The notes under the pieces were generated by a model that had not been told where the DNA came from, made no database searches, and saw only the letters and a list, made by a program, of their open reading frames with translations. From positions 30,888 through 94,887 of the forward strand of contig CAJQNB010000018.1 in NCBI GenBank assembly GCA_905479575.1: a DNA stretch of 64,000 bases, written 5' to 3'. Source of the DNA: an uncultured Pseudophaeobacter sp. (lineage in GTDB: Bacteria > Pseudomonadota > Alphaproteobacteria > Rhodobacterales > Rhodobacteraceae). Positions 37,856-46,861 of the stretch are shown piece after piece; positions within the stretch are counted from its first letter, which is position 1, and each line of letters opens with the position of its first letter. The translations under genes and the position numbers were made by a program.

Positions 37856-39310
37856 TTATTTTGCGGCCGTCTCTTTTGCATCCAGATCCAGCACCCCGTC
37901 TGAGAACTCAATGCTGAGCGCGGGTGCTGCAGCAGCCTGCGCCCGGGTGGTGACAACCTCTGCGCCGCTGCGCACAACCGCATAGCCACGCGACAATGTT
38001 GCCTTGTAGCTGAGAATATCCAGCTGACGCCCCGCAGCCTCCAGCAGTTGGCGGTGCCGGGCAATGCGCACGCTTTGTGCTGCTTCCATGCGGGCGTTTA
38101 GCTTTTCCAGATCGGTCTTTTGCCGCGCTATTTCTCGCGCAATTGGATAGGGGGATAATTTGGCAATCGCCGTCTCAAACTGGCCGCGCCGTCTTTGCAC
38201 CAGGCTGCGCAGGGTGGCAGGCCGCAGCCCGGCAGAGGCTCTCCCCAGCCCCAACTGCCGCTGGTGCACCGCCGACATCAGGGCGCGCGGCAGATTATAG
38301 CTGGCCTGGTCCAGGCGCTGACGTGGGGTTTCCAGCAGGCTGTCGGGGCGCGGCATGGCACGGGACAGATCATTCAGCCGCTGGCGGCGCTGCTGCACCG
38401 CCTGGCCGGTACCGCGCAACAATCGCGCGCCTTGGTCTTCAACCCAAGCCATCAGCTCCAGCCGCACCGGCACCGCCAGCTCTGCCGCCGCTGTCGGGGT
38501 GGGGGCACGACGATCCGACACAAAATCGATCAAGGTGGTATCTGTTTCATGGCCCACCGCCGAAATCAGTGGAATATCCGAAGCCGCAGCGGCGCGGGCC
38601 ACCACCTCTTCGTTGAACCCCCAGAGATCCTCAATCGCGCCGCCGCCACGGGCGACAATGATCAGATCCGGGCGCGGCAAGGCGCCCCCCGGTGTCATCT
38701 TGTTAAACCCTTCGATGGCACGCGCCACCTCTGGCGCGCAATTGGCTCCCTGCACCGCCACCGGCCAGACCAGCACCTTGCGCGGAAAACGCTCGCGCAG
38801 ACGATGCAGAATATCTCGGATCACCGCCCCAGAGGGCGAGGTCACCACGCCGATGATATGTGGCAAATAGGGCAGTGGTTTCTTGCGCTCCGGCGCAAAC
38901 AGCCCCTCAGATTCGAGCTGCTTCTTGCGCTTTTCCAGCAGCGCCATCAGCGCGCCCTGCCCGGCAACAGCCACCTCGTCGACGTTCATGTTGTATTTTG
39001 ACTGCGCGCCAAAGGCGGTGAGGCGTCCGGTGACAACCACCTCCAGCCCCTCTTCCGGCACCACCGACAGGTTGGAGATCTGCCCCTTCCAGGTGGTGCA
39101 GGCCAAAACCGAACGGTCATCTTTAATGTCATAATACAGGTGGCCCGAGCGCGCCTTGAACACACGCCCCACCTCACCGCGCACGCGAATGCGGCCAAAG
39201 GTGCCTTCCAGCGTGCGCTTTACCTCACCCGAGATTTCGGAAACGCTGAATTCCGGCGCGTTCTGGCCCGTTGCTTGGCCGGGTGTAGGATCATCAAATA
39301 GGTCGGACAC
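37856..39310 (-). CDS. xseA: Exodeoxyribonuclease VII large subunit
   Basis: Protein of 484 aa from the GTG at 39310 (GGAG 10 bp upstream); the frame stays open far upstream, but that part is the antisense of purD. It has the N-terminal OB fold (EFSVSEISGEVKRTLEGTFG, then GRIRVRGEV) and the catalytic core (GVVTSPSGAVIRDILHRLRE, RGGGAIEDLWGFNEE, SAVGHETDTTLIDFVSDRRA). A long coiled-coil C-terminus follows. With XseB it degrades single-stranded DNA. Confidence 0.95.
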   Translation of the reverse strand: MSDLFDDPTPGQATGQNAPEFSVSEISGEVKRTLEGTFGRIRVRGEVGRVFKARSGHLYYDIKDDRSVLACTTWKGQISNLSVVPEEGLEVVVTGRLTAFGAQSKYNMNVDEVAVAGQGALMALLEKRKKQLESEGLFAPERKKPLPYLPHIIGVVTSPSGAVIRDILHRLRERFPRKVLVWPVAVQGANCAPEVARAIEGFNKMTPGGALPRPDLIIVARGGGAIEDLWGFNEEVVARAAAASDIPLISAVGHETDTTLIDFVSDRRAPTPTAAAELAVPVRLELMAWVEDQGARLLRGTGQAVQQRRQRLNDLSRAMPRPDSLLETPRQRLDQASYNLPRALMSAVHQRQLGLGRASAGLRPATLRSLVQRRRGQFETAIAKLSPYPIAREIARQKTDLEKLNARMEAAQSVRIARHRQLLEAAGRQLDILSYKATLSRGYAVVRSGAEVVTTRAQAAAAPALSIEFSDGVLDLDAKETAAK

Positions 39311-39499
39311 GTCAGCAGAGCTCCTGCGGCAAAGTTGGTGTTCTGAGCCTGCATTGAGCGCAGGTTCTTGTTTTGCGGGCTCGCGCAGCATAGAACCCGC
39401 CGCAAGCAAGGCAAGCCCCGACAAATGGCTTTGGGGTCCACGGGTACAGCTGATCTTGTCCTCTACGGTAGGCGGGATCATCAGATCGGAGACGACACG

Positions 39500-40765
39500 A
39501 TGAATATTCTTATCCTTGGCAGTGGCGGGCGCGAACATGCCCTGGCCTGGGCGGTGATGCAGAACCCAAAATGTGACAAGCTGATCGTTGCGCCCGGCAA
39601 TGCCGGCATCGCCCAGATCGCCGAATGCGCCAGTCTCGACATCATGGACGGGGCTGCGGTCACCATCTTTGTCGAACAAAACGCCATTGGCTTTGTCATC
39701 ATCGGCCCCGAAGCACCACTGGCCGCAGGTGTGGCGGATCGTCTGCGCGACGCCGGCGTCCTGGTCTTTGGTCCCTCCGAAGCCGCCGCGCGGCTTGAGG
39801 CCTCCAAAAGCTTTACCAAAGAGGTCTGTGATGCGGCACAGGCCCCAACTGCTGGCTATGGCCACTTCACCGAGGCCGAGGCCGCCAAGGCCCATATTCG
39901 CCAGCACGGCGCGCCGACCGTGGTCAAGGCGGATGGCTTGGCTGCGGGCAAGGGCGTGATCATCGCCATGACCGAAGAGGAAGCCCTGGCGGCGATTGAC
40001 GATATGTTTGGCGGTGCCTTTGGTGGCGCTGGCGCCGAAGTGGTGATCGAGGAGTTCATGGAGGGCGAAGAGGCTTCGCTCTTTGTGCTGGTCGACGGGG
40101 AAGAGGTGCTGTCGATTGGCTCCGCCCAGGATCACAAACGCGTCGGCGAAGGCGATACCGGCCCCAATACCGGTGGCATGGGGGCCTATTCTCCGGCGCC
40201 AGTATTGACCCCCGAAATCGAAGCCAAAGCGATGGAAGAGATTGTCAAACCCACCATGAAGGTAATGGCAGAACGCGGCATGCCCTATCAGGGTGTGCTC
40301 TATGCTGGTTTGATGATCAAGGAGGGTCAGCCCCGTCTGGTGGAATACAACGTGCGCTTTGGCGATCCTGAATGTCAGGTGCTGATGATGCGCTTGGGTG
40401 CCCAGGCGCTGGACCTGATGCAGGCCGCCGCCGAAGGTCGCCTCGCCGAGGCTCGGGTCAACTGGGGCGATGACCATGCCATCACCGTGGTCATGGCGGC
40501 CAATGGCTACCCGGGCTCCTATGAAAAGGGCACCGTGATCAAAGGCTTGGATGCTCTGCCTGAAGACAGCTCCAATATGGTTTTTCATGCGGGCACTGCC
40601 GCAAAGGATGGCACCATTGTTGCCACAGGGGGACGCGTTCTCAATGTGACCGCACGGGGCAATAGCCTGAAAGAAGCCCGCGACCGCGCCTATGCCATGG
40701 CAGATCAGATTGACTGGTCCGAGGGCTTTTTGCGCCGCGATATCGGCTGGCGCGCGCTCGACTAA
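39500..40765 (+). CDS. purD: Phosphoribosylamine-glycine ligase
   Basis: Protein of 421 aa, second step of de novo purine synthesis (GAR synthetase), ATP-grasp fold. Motifs are LILGSGGREHALAWAV at the N-terminus, IGPEAPLAAGVADRL, the TVVKADGLAAGKGVIIA ATP-grasp strand, and VEYNVRFGDPECQVLMMRL. GGAG precedes the ATG at 39500 by 8 bp. It is divergent from xseA and followed by a terminator. Confidence 0.97.
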   Translation: MNILILGSGGREHALAWAVMQNPKCDKLIVAPGNAGIAQIAECASLDIMDGAAVTIFVEQNAIGFVIIGPEAPLAAGVADRLRDAGVLVFGPSEAAARLEASKSFTKEVCDAAQAPTAGYGHFTEAEAAKAHIRQHGAPTVVKADGLAAGKGVIIAMTEEEALAAIDDMFGGAFGGAGAEVVIEEFMEGEEASLFVLVDGEEVLSIGSAQDHKRVGEGDTGPNTGGMGAYSPAPVLTPEIEAKAMEEIVKPTMKVMAERGMPYQGVLYAGLMIKEGQPRLVEYNVRFGDPECQVLMMRLGAQALDLMQAAAEGRLAEARVNWGDDHAITVVMAANGYPGSYEKGTVIKGLDALPEDSSNMVFHAGTAAKDGTIVATGGRVLNVTARGNSLKEARDRAYAMADQIDWSEGFLRRDIGWRALD

Positions 40766-40792
40766 GGGGGCGACCGCAAGAAACTGCCCTCC

Positions 40793-40817
40793 AAAGGCCC
40801 GGGTCTCCCGGGCCTTT
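40793..40817 (+). terminator. Terminator after purD
   Basis: AAAGGCCCGGG (40793-40803) and CCCGGGCCTTT (40807-40817) form an 11-bp stem with a 3-nt loop. The T tail is interrupted (TTTCGCCTTT). Confidence 0.75.
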
Positions 40818-40900
40818 CGCCTTTCCGCCCCAGCTGCGCTATTTCTTGCTGCGTCAAACCCGGTTCTGTGTTTCCCGAAACTGTGTGTTCGGGGGACTTT

Positions 40901-40960
40901 GGCCCGCAATCGGCAACTTTCGCCCCCTTTCGGCAACTTTGGCCTCCATTTGGCAAGTGG
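40901..40960. repeat. Direct repeats with 20-bp period before the bestrophin gene
   Basis: TCGGCAACTTT is found at 40910-40920 and 40930-40940, and a degenerate third copy TTGGCAAGT follows at the same spacing. The rest of the 294-bp gap between purD and the bestrophin gene holds only the terminator and a few GC-poor words. The repeats may be regulator sites. Confidence 0.45.
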
Positions 40961-41059
40961 CTGACGGGAATGGGATATTTTTGGACGCCTTTACGAGGTG
41001 CGGGCAGCTTTGCTTAGGGCTTAACTGCGCTGAACTCCTCTTTTCAGAATGGGCCTGCC

Positions 41060-41941
41060 ATGATTATTCGCGAAAAAACCGGCCTCTTTGAGCTGCTATT
41101 TGCCACCAAGGGCTCGGTTTTGCCCCGTATTCTGCCACGGATCCTTGCTGTTTCCCTACTGGCCCTGATCGTCGTGTTGATTGATGGCTGGGTCACCTCG
41201 CTGCCCCATCTTGATGCAGCACCCTTTGCGGTCTTTGGCATCGCGCTCTCGCTGTTTCTCGGCTTTCGCAACAATGCCGCCTATGAACGTTGGTGGGAGG
41301 GGCGCAGGCTCTGGGGACAGCTGGTCGCAGATATGCGCGCCCTGGCCCGTGACTGCAGGGTGTTCTTGCCAGAGGACGCCCCCCGCCAGCAGGTTCTAAA
41401 ACTGGCGCTGGACTTTTTGCATCTGCACCGGATCAATCTGCGCAGGCTTAAAGCGCGCGACAGCACACAGGCCTGGTCCGGAGAGGATTTCAGCCAGGCA
41501 GATCATCCCCCCTGTGCGGCGCTCAACGCGGCGAATGTCGCGGTGGCCGAAGCCGCCCCTGATGGCTTTGCCCGCAAGGCCCTGTCAGAGCGGCTGGTCT
41601 CAATTGCACTGGCTCAGGCCGGCTGCGAACGCATTGCCGCCACCCCGCTGCCCTATGTCTATTCGCTCTTGGTTTTTCGCACCACCTATCTCTATTGCCT
41701 GCTCATCCCCTTTGCACTGTTAGAAGATGCCGCCTGGATCACCCCGATCTTTGTCGCCATCATTGCCTATGTGTTTTTTGGCCTGGCAGAGGTCACCGAA
41801 GAGCTGGCCCATCCCTTTGGCGAGACGGTCAATGGCCTGCCGCTGGATGCGATCTGCCGCACTGTGGAGATCTCTTTGGCGCCTCATCTGGACATCAAAG
41901 CGCCACCAGCGCTGCAGCCGCAGGGCTTCTATCTCAGCTAA
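41060..41941 (+). CDS. Bestrophin-family (UPF0187) membrane protein
   Basis: Protein of 293 aa. Signatures are MIIREKTGLFELLFATKGSV, SLFLGFRNNAAYERWWEGRR and the late DPFG-like HPFGETVNGLPLDAICRTVE segment. Members form pentameric anion channels in the membrane; bacterial ones are ion channels of varying selectivity. Four membrane segments are visible. It stands alone between purD and a PAS-LuxR regulator. Confidence 0.88.
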   Translation: MIIREKTGLFELLFATKGSVLPRILPRILAVSLLALIVVLIDGWVTSLPHLDAAPFAVFGIALSLFLGFRNNAAYERWWEGRRLWGQLVADMRALARDCRVFLPEDAPRQQVLKLALDFLHLHRINLRRLKARDSTQAWSGEDFSQADHPPCAALNAANVAVAEAAPDGFARKALSERLVSIALAQAGCERIAATPLPYVYSLLVFRTTYLYCLLIPFALLEDAAWITPIFVAIIAYVFFGLAEVTEELAHPFGETVNGLPLDAICRTVEISLAPHLDIKAPPALQPQGFYLS

Positions 41942-42041
41942 CGCGCCGTAACACCTGTGCTTTCTAGAGACCTATCAGCGTCAAAGCTGTTTTCATGCAG
42001 CGCCTCCAGAGCTACAGTCCTTGCAAGATCTTGGAGGCACG

Positions 42042-42659
42042 ATGGAACAACAGCCCTGTTCGGACACGCTAGACCAGCTTTTCGGCGCAGGAGATCTGGC
42101 CAAGCTGGCCTTTGAATTTGCACCTGTTGGCATTGTGGTCACGGAAAACCGGGTTCTGCGCGAATGCAATCAGCGCTTTTGCCAGATGTTTCGCTATACC
42201 CATGCAGAGCTCGTGGATCAGCTTTTTGCCTTTCTCTACCCTTCTGAAGAAGAATTTCAGAACCTAGAAACCCGCGGCGACAAGATCCTCAGCCAGGGCA
42301 ATCCCTATTGGGATGAACGGGTCATGCGGCGCAAAACAGGAGAGCTGTTCTGGGTCAGGGTGCGCGGCCATACCTTTACCCCCGACACCCCGCTTGGGCG
42401 TGCGGTCTGGAGCTTCGCCGATCTCTCAACCCAGCGCCCGTATCTGCCACTGACCCGGCGCGAACGCGAAGTTTATTCGCTGCTGGGCGAGGGACAGACC
42501 AGCAAGGAAATTGCCCGCACCTTGAACCTCAGCTACCGCACGGTCGAGGTGCATCGCGCCCGTTTGCTCAAGAAGATGGGGGTGAACAATACCGCCAGCC
42601 TGTTTTCCTCGCTGGGCGACATCGGCGGCGACCATGTTGTGCGCAATGCCCCCTCGTAA
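42042..42659 (+). CDS. PAS domain and LuxR-type helix-turn-helix regulator
   Basis: Protein of 205 aa from the ATG at 42042 (GGAGG site). The N-terminal PAS domain (LAFEFAPVGIVVTENRVLRE to LFWVRVRGHTF) is followed by a LuxR/FixJ helix-turn-helix (LTRREREVYSLLGEGQTSKE, then ARTLNLSYRTVEVHRARLLK). There is no phosphoacceptor or AHL domain. It is a solo sensor-regulator; signal unknown. It is chromosomal and unrelated to the phage luxR. Confidence 0.88.
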   Translation: MEQQPCSDTLDQLFGAGDLAKLAFEFAPVGIVVTENRVLRECNQRFCQMFRYTHAELVDQLFAFLYPSEEEFQNLETRGDKILSQGNPYWDERVMRRKTGELFWVRVRGHTFTPDTPLGRAVWSFADLSTQRPYLPLTRREREVYSLLGEGQTSKEIARTLNLSYRTVEVHRARLLKKMGVNNTASLFSSLGDIGGDHVVRNAPS

Positions 42660-42691
42660 GGCGCAGCACTGTTCCTCTCACACTGCGCCTT
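42658..42691 (+). terminator. Terminator after the PAS-LuxR gene
   Basis: AAGGCGCAG (42658-42666) pairs with CTGCGCCTT (42683-42691), followed by a short T-rich tail. Confidence 0.65.
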
Positions 42692-42779
42692 TCTGCCTTG
42701 ACTGCAGGCCTATAGGTCAGGCCTCTTTGATAGCAGCCTGGTCGTTCTTAGCAAAAAAAGGGGGGCTCCCGCGCGCTTT

Positions 42780-42857
42780 GGCATTCAAAGAATGCCACAC
42801 CCTTGGGCCTGGCGCCGCGCTAAGGCGCGGCGCGGTTGCAGCTATCGCATCGATAGC
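42780..42857. repeat. Three hairpins in a row in a convergent gap
   Basis: The stems are GGCATTC/GAATGCC (42780-42796), GCGCCGCGC/GCGCGGCGC (42812-42833) and GCTATCG/CGATAGC (42841-42857). All have loops of 3-4 nt. None has a T tail. They lie just behind the 3' end of the VCBS-type gene. Confidence 0.6.
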
Positions 42858-42869
42858 AAGAGGTGAAAC

Positions 42870-43699
42870 TTACTGGCAGTCCAGCGCGGCCTCTAGGCTG
42901 GACTGTCCAACAAAGGGGCCAATGTCGCGGCGGCTGATCTCGCCCGCCTCCAGCCGCGCGGCGATCAGCCTGTTCCAACCGGCATCAACGAGGATCAGCT
43001 CAGGACCGTCCGCGCAGGTCCGCAGGCCTGAGGTGATAAAATCGTCACCAATACGATGGTTGGTCAAGCCCACCTGCGCAGCAACCGGGGTGAGCGTTCC
43101 CGCCTCAAACCGCCAGATCCGCAGGGTTTTTGCCAGATGCGGCCGATCCACGTAGGCAAGCTCCACCCGTCCGTCACCGTCAAGGTCACCCGCAGCGACT
43201 GGCGCCAGCCAGCGGTTGGCCCGGCCAATATGAGGTGTCTCGGCAATCTTGCCCTGGGCCCCATAAAGAGCCAGCGCTGCGCCCAGCGCTATATCGGTCT
43301 CAACCACCATTGCCGCATCAGGACGCCCATCCAGATTGAGATCAACCAGCCGCGGCTGCAAATCCTCAAAGACGTGATCGGCAGGTAGCTCTATCTCGAT
43401 TGCCCAGGGGGTCTGCCCTGGCCCGGCAAAGGAAATTCTCAGACCAGACCACTCCACCGCATCCCCTAAAACCCCGTGGCCATAACGGGTGGTTGGCGTG
43501 ATGAAGTCTGCTTGCATTACTTCTGCGGGCCACACCGGCGGCGGCGGCCTATGGCCAATGTCATTCGGCCCCATTCCCTCGTCCGCGAAAGATGGGCCCA
43601 GAGCGATCACTGGCCACAACAGCGCCCCTTGCCACGCGCGGCGGATGGTCCCGAACCAAAGGCGCGACATCAGACGCCGCGCCATGGTCCGCGGGATCA

Positions 43700-43700
<1 letters not shown>
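42870..43700 (-). CDS. Secreted FG-GAP/VCBS-repeat protein
   Basis: Protein of 276 aa with an N-terminal signal or anchor (ALLWPVIALGPSFA). Two clear VCBS/FG-GAP calcium-type loops are seen, DLNLDGRPDAAMV and DLDGDGRVELAYVD, with further beta repeats. Such proteins are periplasmic or surface beta-propellers. It is coupled to the ferredoxin gene upstream by a TGATG overlap, although a functional link is not obvious. Confidence 0.8.
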
Positions 43701-44405
<705 letters not shown>

Positions 44406-44924
44406 ATGACCAAACCCTCCGCACCCCTTGTTGCGCGCCTGTCGCTTGTGTTGACCATTGGCCTGGGCGCCTGCATGCCCTTGGAACCGGCAGTCGGCAC
44501 TGGCACCAATGCTCCAGAGGCTCCGCCTGGTGCACCGCCCGGCACCTGTTGGCACCGCAACACCAGCCCTGCGGTCATTCAAACCGTTACCGATCAGGTT
44601 CTTGTCACCGCCGCTGTGGCAGATGCAACGGGCCAAATTATCCAACCGGCGGTGTTTCGCACCGTTACCCGCCAGGATATCGTCCAACCCCGGCGTGACA
44701 CCTGGCTCGAAACCCCCTGCCCGGAGCAACTGACACCGGAATTCACCGCCTCGCTGCAACGCGCCCTTGCGGCGCGGGGCTATTACCGTGGTGCAACAAC
44801 CGGGCAGATCAATCGCGCAACCAGACTGGCCATCCGCCGCTACCAAAAGGAAACGGGACTGGATAGCAGCACCCTATCGCTGGACACCGCCCGACAGTTG
44901 GGACTGATCGCCATCGCCCACTAG
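44406..44924 (+). CDS. Lipoprotein with peptidoglycan-binding domain
   Basis: Protein of 172 aa. The signal ends in the lipobox LTIGLGAC. A Pro/Gly-rich linker (EAPPGAPPGTC) leads to a middle region with repeated valines. The C-terminal PG_binding_1 domain is FTASLQRALAARGYYRGATT and RATRLAIRRYQKETGLD. It would sit at the outer membrane and hold the cell wall. Confidence 0.85.
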   Translation: MTKPSAPLVARLSLVLTIGLGACMPLEPAVGTGTNAPEAPPGAPPGTCWHRNTSPAVIQTVTDQVLVTAAVADATGQIIQPAVFRTVTRQDIVQPRRDTWLETPCPEQLTPEFTASLQRALAARGYYRGATTGQINRATRLAIRRYQKETGLDSSTLSLDTARQLGLIAIAH

Positions 44925-45116
44925 CGCTGCCCCCTGACCTTTCAGAACGGCGAAACGGTGAGCGCTACACGCGATACAGCAGAGGCAAAGTTCAGCCCAG
45001 AGTTCCCCAAACTGCTCTGCTCTGCTAGAACCGCCAGAAAAGGGCTGCATCCAACCGCTGGGCGCCCCCTGCGCCGCGCCCTCACCTGGCACAAAACGAC
45101 GGAGACCAGAGAGATC

Positions 45117-45785
45117 ATGCGAAACGACCGCCTGCCAAAGACTGGATTTTTGTCTGCCGCATCGGCCCCGCTGCGGGAAATGCTGGAAAGCCAGGCCAGC
45201 GAACTGCGTCTCTCTAACGGGGAGGTTCTGTTTGAACAGGGCGATACCGGGGACGCCTTTTACGCCATCACCCAGGGCTCTCTTGAGTTCTCCATCCTCT
45301 CGGCCTCGGGTCGGAAACTCTCGCTTGATCTGATGCGCCCCGGTGCCGTCTTTGGCGAGATCGTTTTGTTCGACCCCGGCCCGCGTACCGCCACGGTGAC
45401 CGCGGCAGAGCCAAGCCGTTTACTGCGCCTGCGCAACCGGGATATTCTGAACCAGATCCAGCAACATCCGGAACTGGCCGGGGACCTGCTGCGGCTGGCT
45501 GGACAACGCATGAGATGGATGAATATGCAGCTGAACGAGCAGGTGTTCCTGCCGATGCCGGTACGCCTGGCACGGAAGCTGCTCTATCTGGTACCGGACA
45601 CTGGCAATGGCCGACTGGCCCTATCGCAGACCGAACTGGCAGAATATGTTGGTGCGACCCGCGAAGCCGTGTCAAAGACCCTGTCGAATTGGAAACGCAG
45701 CCAGTTGATTGAAATCAGCCGTGGCGGCTTGCAAATTCTGGACCGCAGCGCCCTGGGGCTGCTGGCCGAACCAGAATCGATCTAA
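45117..45785 (+). CDS. Crp/Fnr-family transcriptional regulator
   Basis: Protein of 222 aa from the ATG at 45117; the frame is open further upstream but without support. The cyclic-nucleotide-type beta barrel (LFEQGDTGDAFYAITQGSLE, then GAVFGEIVLFDPGPRTATV) is followed by a dimer helix and the helix-turn-helix (LSQTELAEYVGATREAVSKT). No cysteine cluster is present, so it is not an oxygen-sensing Fnr. The ligand is unknown. Confidence 0.88.
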   Translation: MRNDRLPKTGFLSAASAPLREMLESQASELRLSNGEVLFEQGDTGDAFYAITQGSLEFSILSASGRKLSLDLMRPGAVFGEIVLFDPGPRTATVTAAEPSRLLRLRNRDILNQIQQHPELAGDLLRLAGQRMRWMNMQLNEQVFLPMPVRLARKLLYLVPDTGNGRLALSQTELAEYVGATREAVSKTLSNWKRSQLIEISRGGLQILDRSALGLLAEPESI

Positions 45786-45884
45786 CACCACAAGAGGTTA
45801 TGCAGACAGCCCCAGTGGGCTATCCCCCTGCAGCTGTCCAGTCGCACAGAATATCCAGACGCACAGTCTGGTCCTGTTACCTTC

Positions 45885-46454
45885 CTAGTCCTGTTGCCTG
45901 CGCCAGTCAGAAGGCGAAGGCGTCTCTGCCTGCCAAATCCCGCGGCTGGCGGCCTGCGCCTGGGCAGCTTCAGGTTGGTAATACCCCTGCTCTTGGTCAG
46001 GCCAGACCAAACCTTCGGCCACCAATAGCCCCCCCACATCCAGCCCGTCTGCCTTGCAGGAGGCCAGGTAGTGACCGTAGCTGTCGCGATCATTGCTAAA
46101 GCACTCAATACGCTCGGCGGTGCGCAGCACGTCCCGGATACGGTCCTCAGCCTCTGCAGCGCATTCCCAGGAATCGCCCTGCGCAGAATTGCACAGTTGG
46201 GCAACTTCTGGCGCTTCAATGCCGACCAGACGAATGCGCAGATTGCCGAGTGCCAGCAAATCCCCCTCAACAATGCGAAAAGCACCACCTGGCACCGTCA
46301 GCAGGGGAGTCAACACCCCCGAAAGACGCTGAATGCTGTGCAGTTCCATAAATACCCTTGCCGATGCGGAATCGCCCTTGGGGAAATCTGCGGCGGACAC
46401 TATGCCGGCCGCAAACGCAAAGACAGCACTTACAATGGTTCGTTTTATCATCAT
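45885..46454 (-). CDS. Secreted thermonuclease-like (SNase) protein
   Basis: Protein of 189 aa with a signal peptide (IVSAVFAFAAGIVSAA). The SNase-like part has VEGDLLALGNLRIRLVGIEA-PE, then ECFSNDRDSYGHYLASC and GLLVAEGLVWPDQEQGYYQP with RGIW near the end, the order found in staphylococcal nuclease homologues. The second catalytic Arg (usually YGR) reads YGH here, so activity is uncertain. Two Met codons start the frame. Confidence 0.8.
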   Translation of the reverse strand: MMIKRTIVSAVFAFAAGIVSAADFPKGDSASARVFMELHSIQRLSGVLTPLLTVPGGAFRIVEGDLLALGNLRIRLVGIEAPEVAQLCNSAQGDSWECAAEAEDRIRDVLRTAERIECFSNDRDSYGHYLASCKADGLDVGGLLVAEGLVWPDQEQGYYQPEAAQAQAASRGIWQAETPSPSDWRRQQD

Positions 46455-46636
46455 CAGGTGGCCATTTTGGTTGTGAGAGTGAGTAACATCTGCACGGAGT
46501 GTGCACGCAAAGAGGCCAAGAATATGTTAACTCTCGCCATTTTTTCCCGCGTCACAGAGGCCGAATTCGCAAACTGGCTGGCCGACAAGGGGAAAAACAG
46601 GTCCAACTTCCCAAAAATTCGGTTCTTTTGCGCTCC

Positions 46637-46767
46637 TGTGAACTGGTTCACAGACCCACGCCACAGGTGCTGCGATGGTCGCCACATGGCAGCATTATCA
46701 TTCCATCCCGATGGTTGCCTGTTCCATAAAAGAGCCATATGCCCGCCAGCATATGGCTCTTTCCCTT
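46637..46767 (+). ncRNA. Candidate small RNA between a 16-bp palindrome and a strong terminator
   Basis: No gene fits the 407-bp gap between the nuclease and degP genes. TGTGAAC-TG-GTTCACA (46637-46652) is a perfect inverted repeat. About 80 bp further is a 12-bp stem, AAAGAGCCATAT (46729-46740) with ATATGGCTCTTT (46751-46762), followed by CCCTTTTT. A terminator without a gene upstream suggests a short transcript on the plus strand. No family was recognised and no clear promoter was found. Confidence 0.35.
46729..46767 (+). terminator. Strong terminator hairpin without an obvious gene upstream
   Basis: A 12-bp stem with a 10-nt loop and the tail CCCTTTTT on the plus strand. The nearest plus-strand gene upstream ends almost 1 kb away. 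Confidence 0.7.
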
Positions 46768-46808
46768 TTTGCCGCCACGCTCTGTTCGCCGCCACAGCCC
46801 GCACGCAA

Positions 46809-46835
46809 AAAAGGCCGGGGATCCCCCGGCCTTTT
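46809..46835 (-). terminator. Terminator after degP
   Basis: AAAAGGCCGGGG (46809-46820) and CCCCGGCCTTTT (46824-46835) with a 3-nt loop. On the minus strand the stem is followed by six T. Confidence 0.85.
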
Positions 46836-46861
46836 GTTTATTCATGCACTAATGGGGAGTG

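Noticed and set aside
39311..40936. Upstream extension of the xseA frame to a 1026-aa protein
   Set aside because: The extension is the complement of purD and lacks XseA similarity; the GTG at 39310 gives the normal family length.
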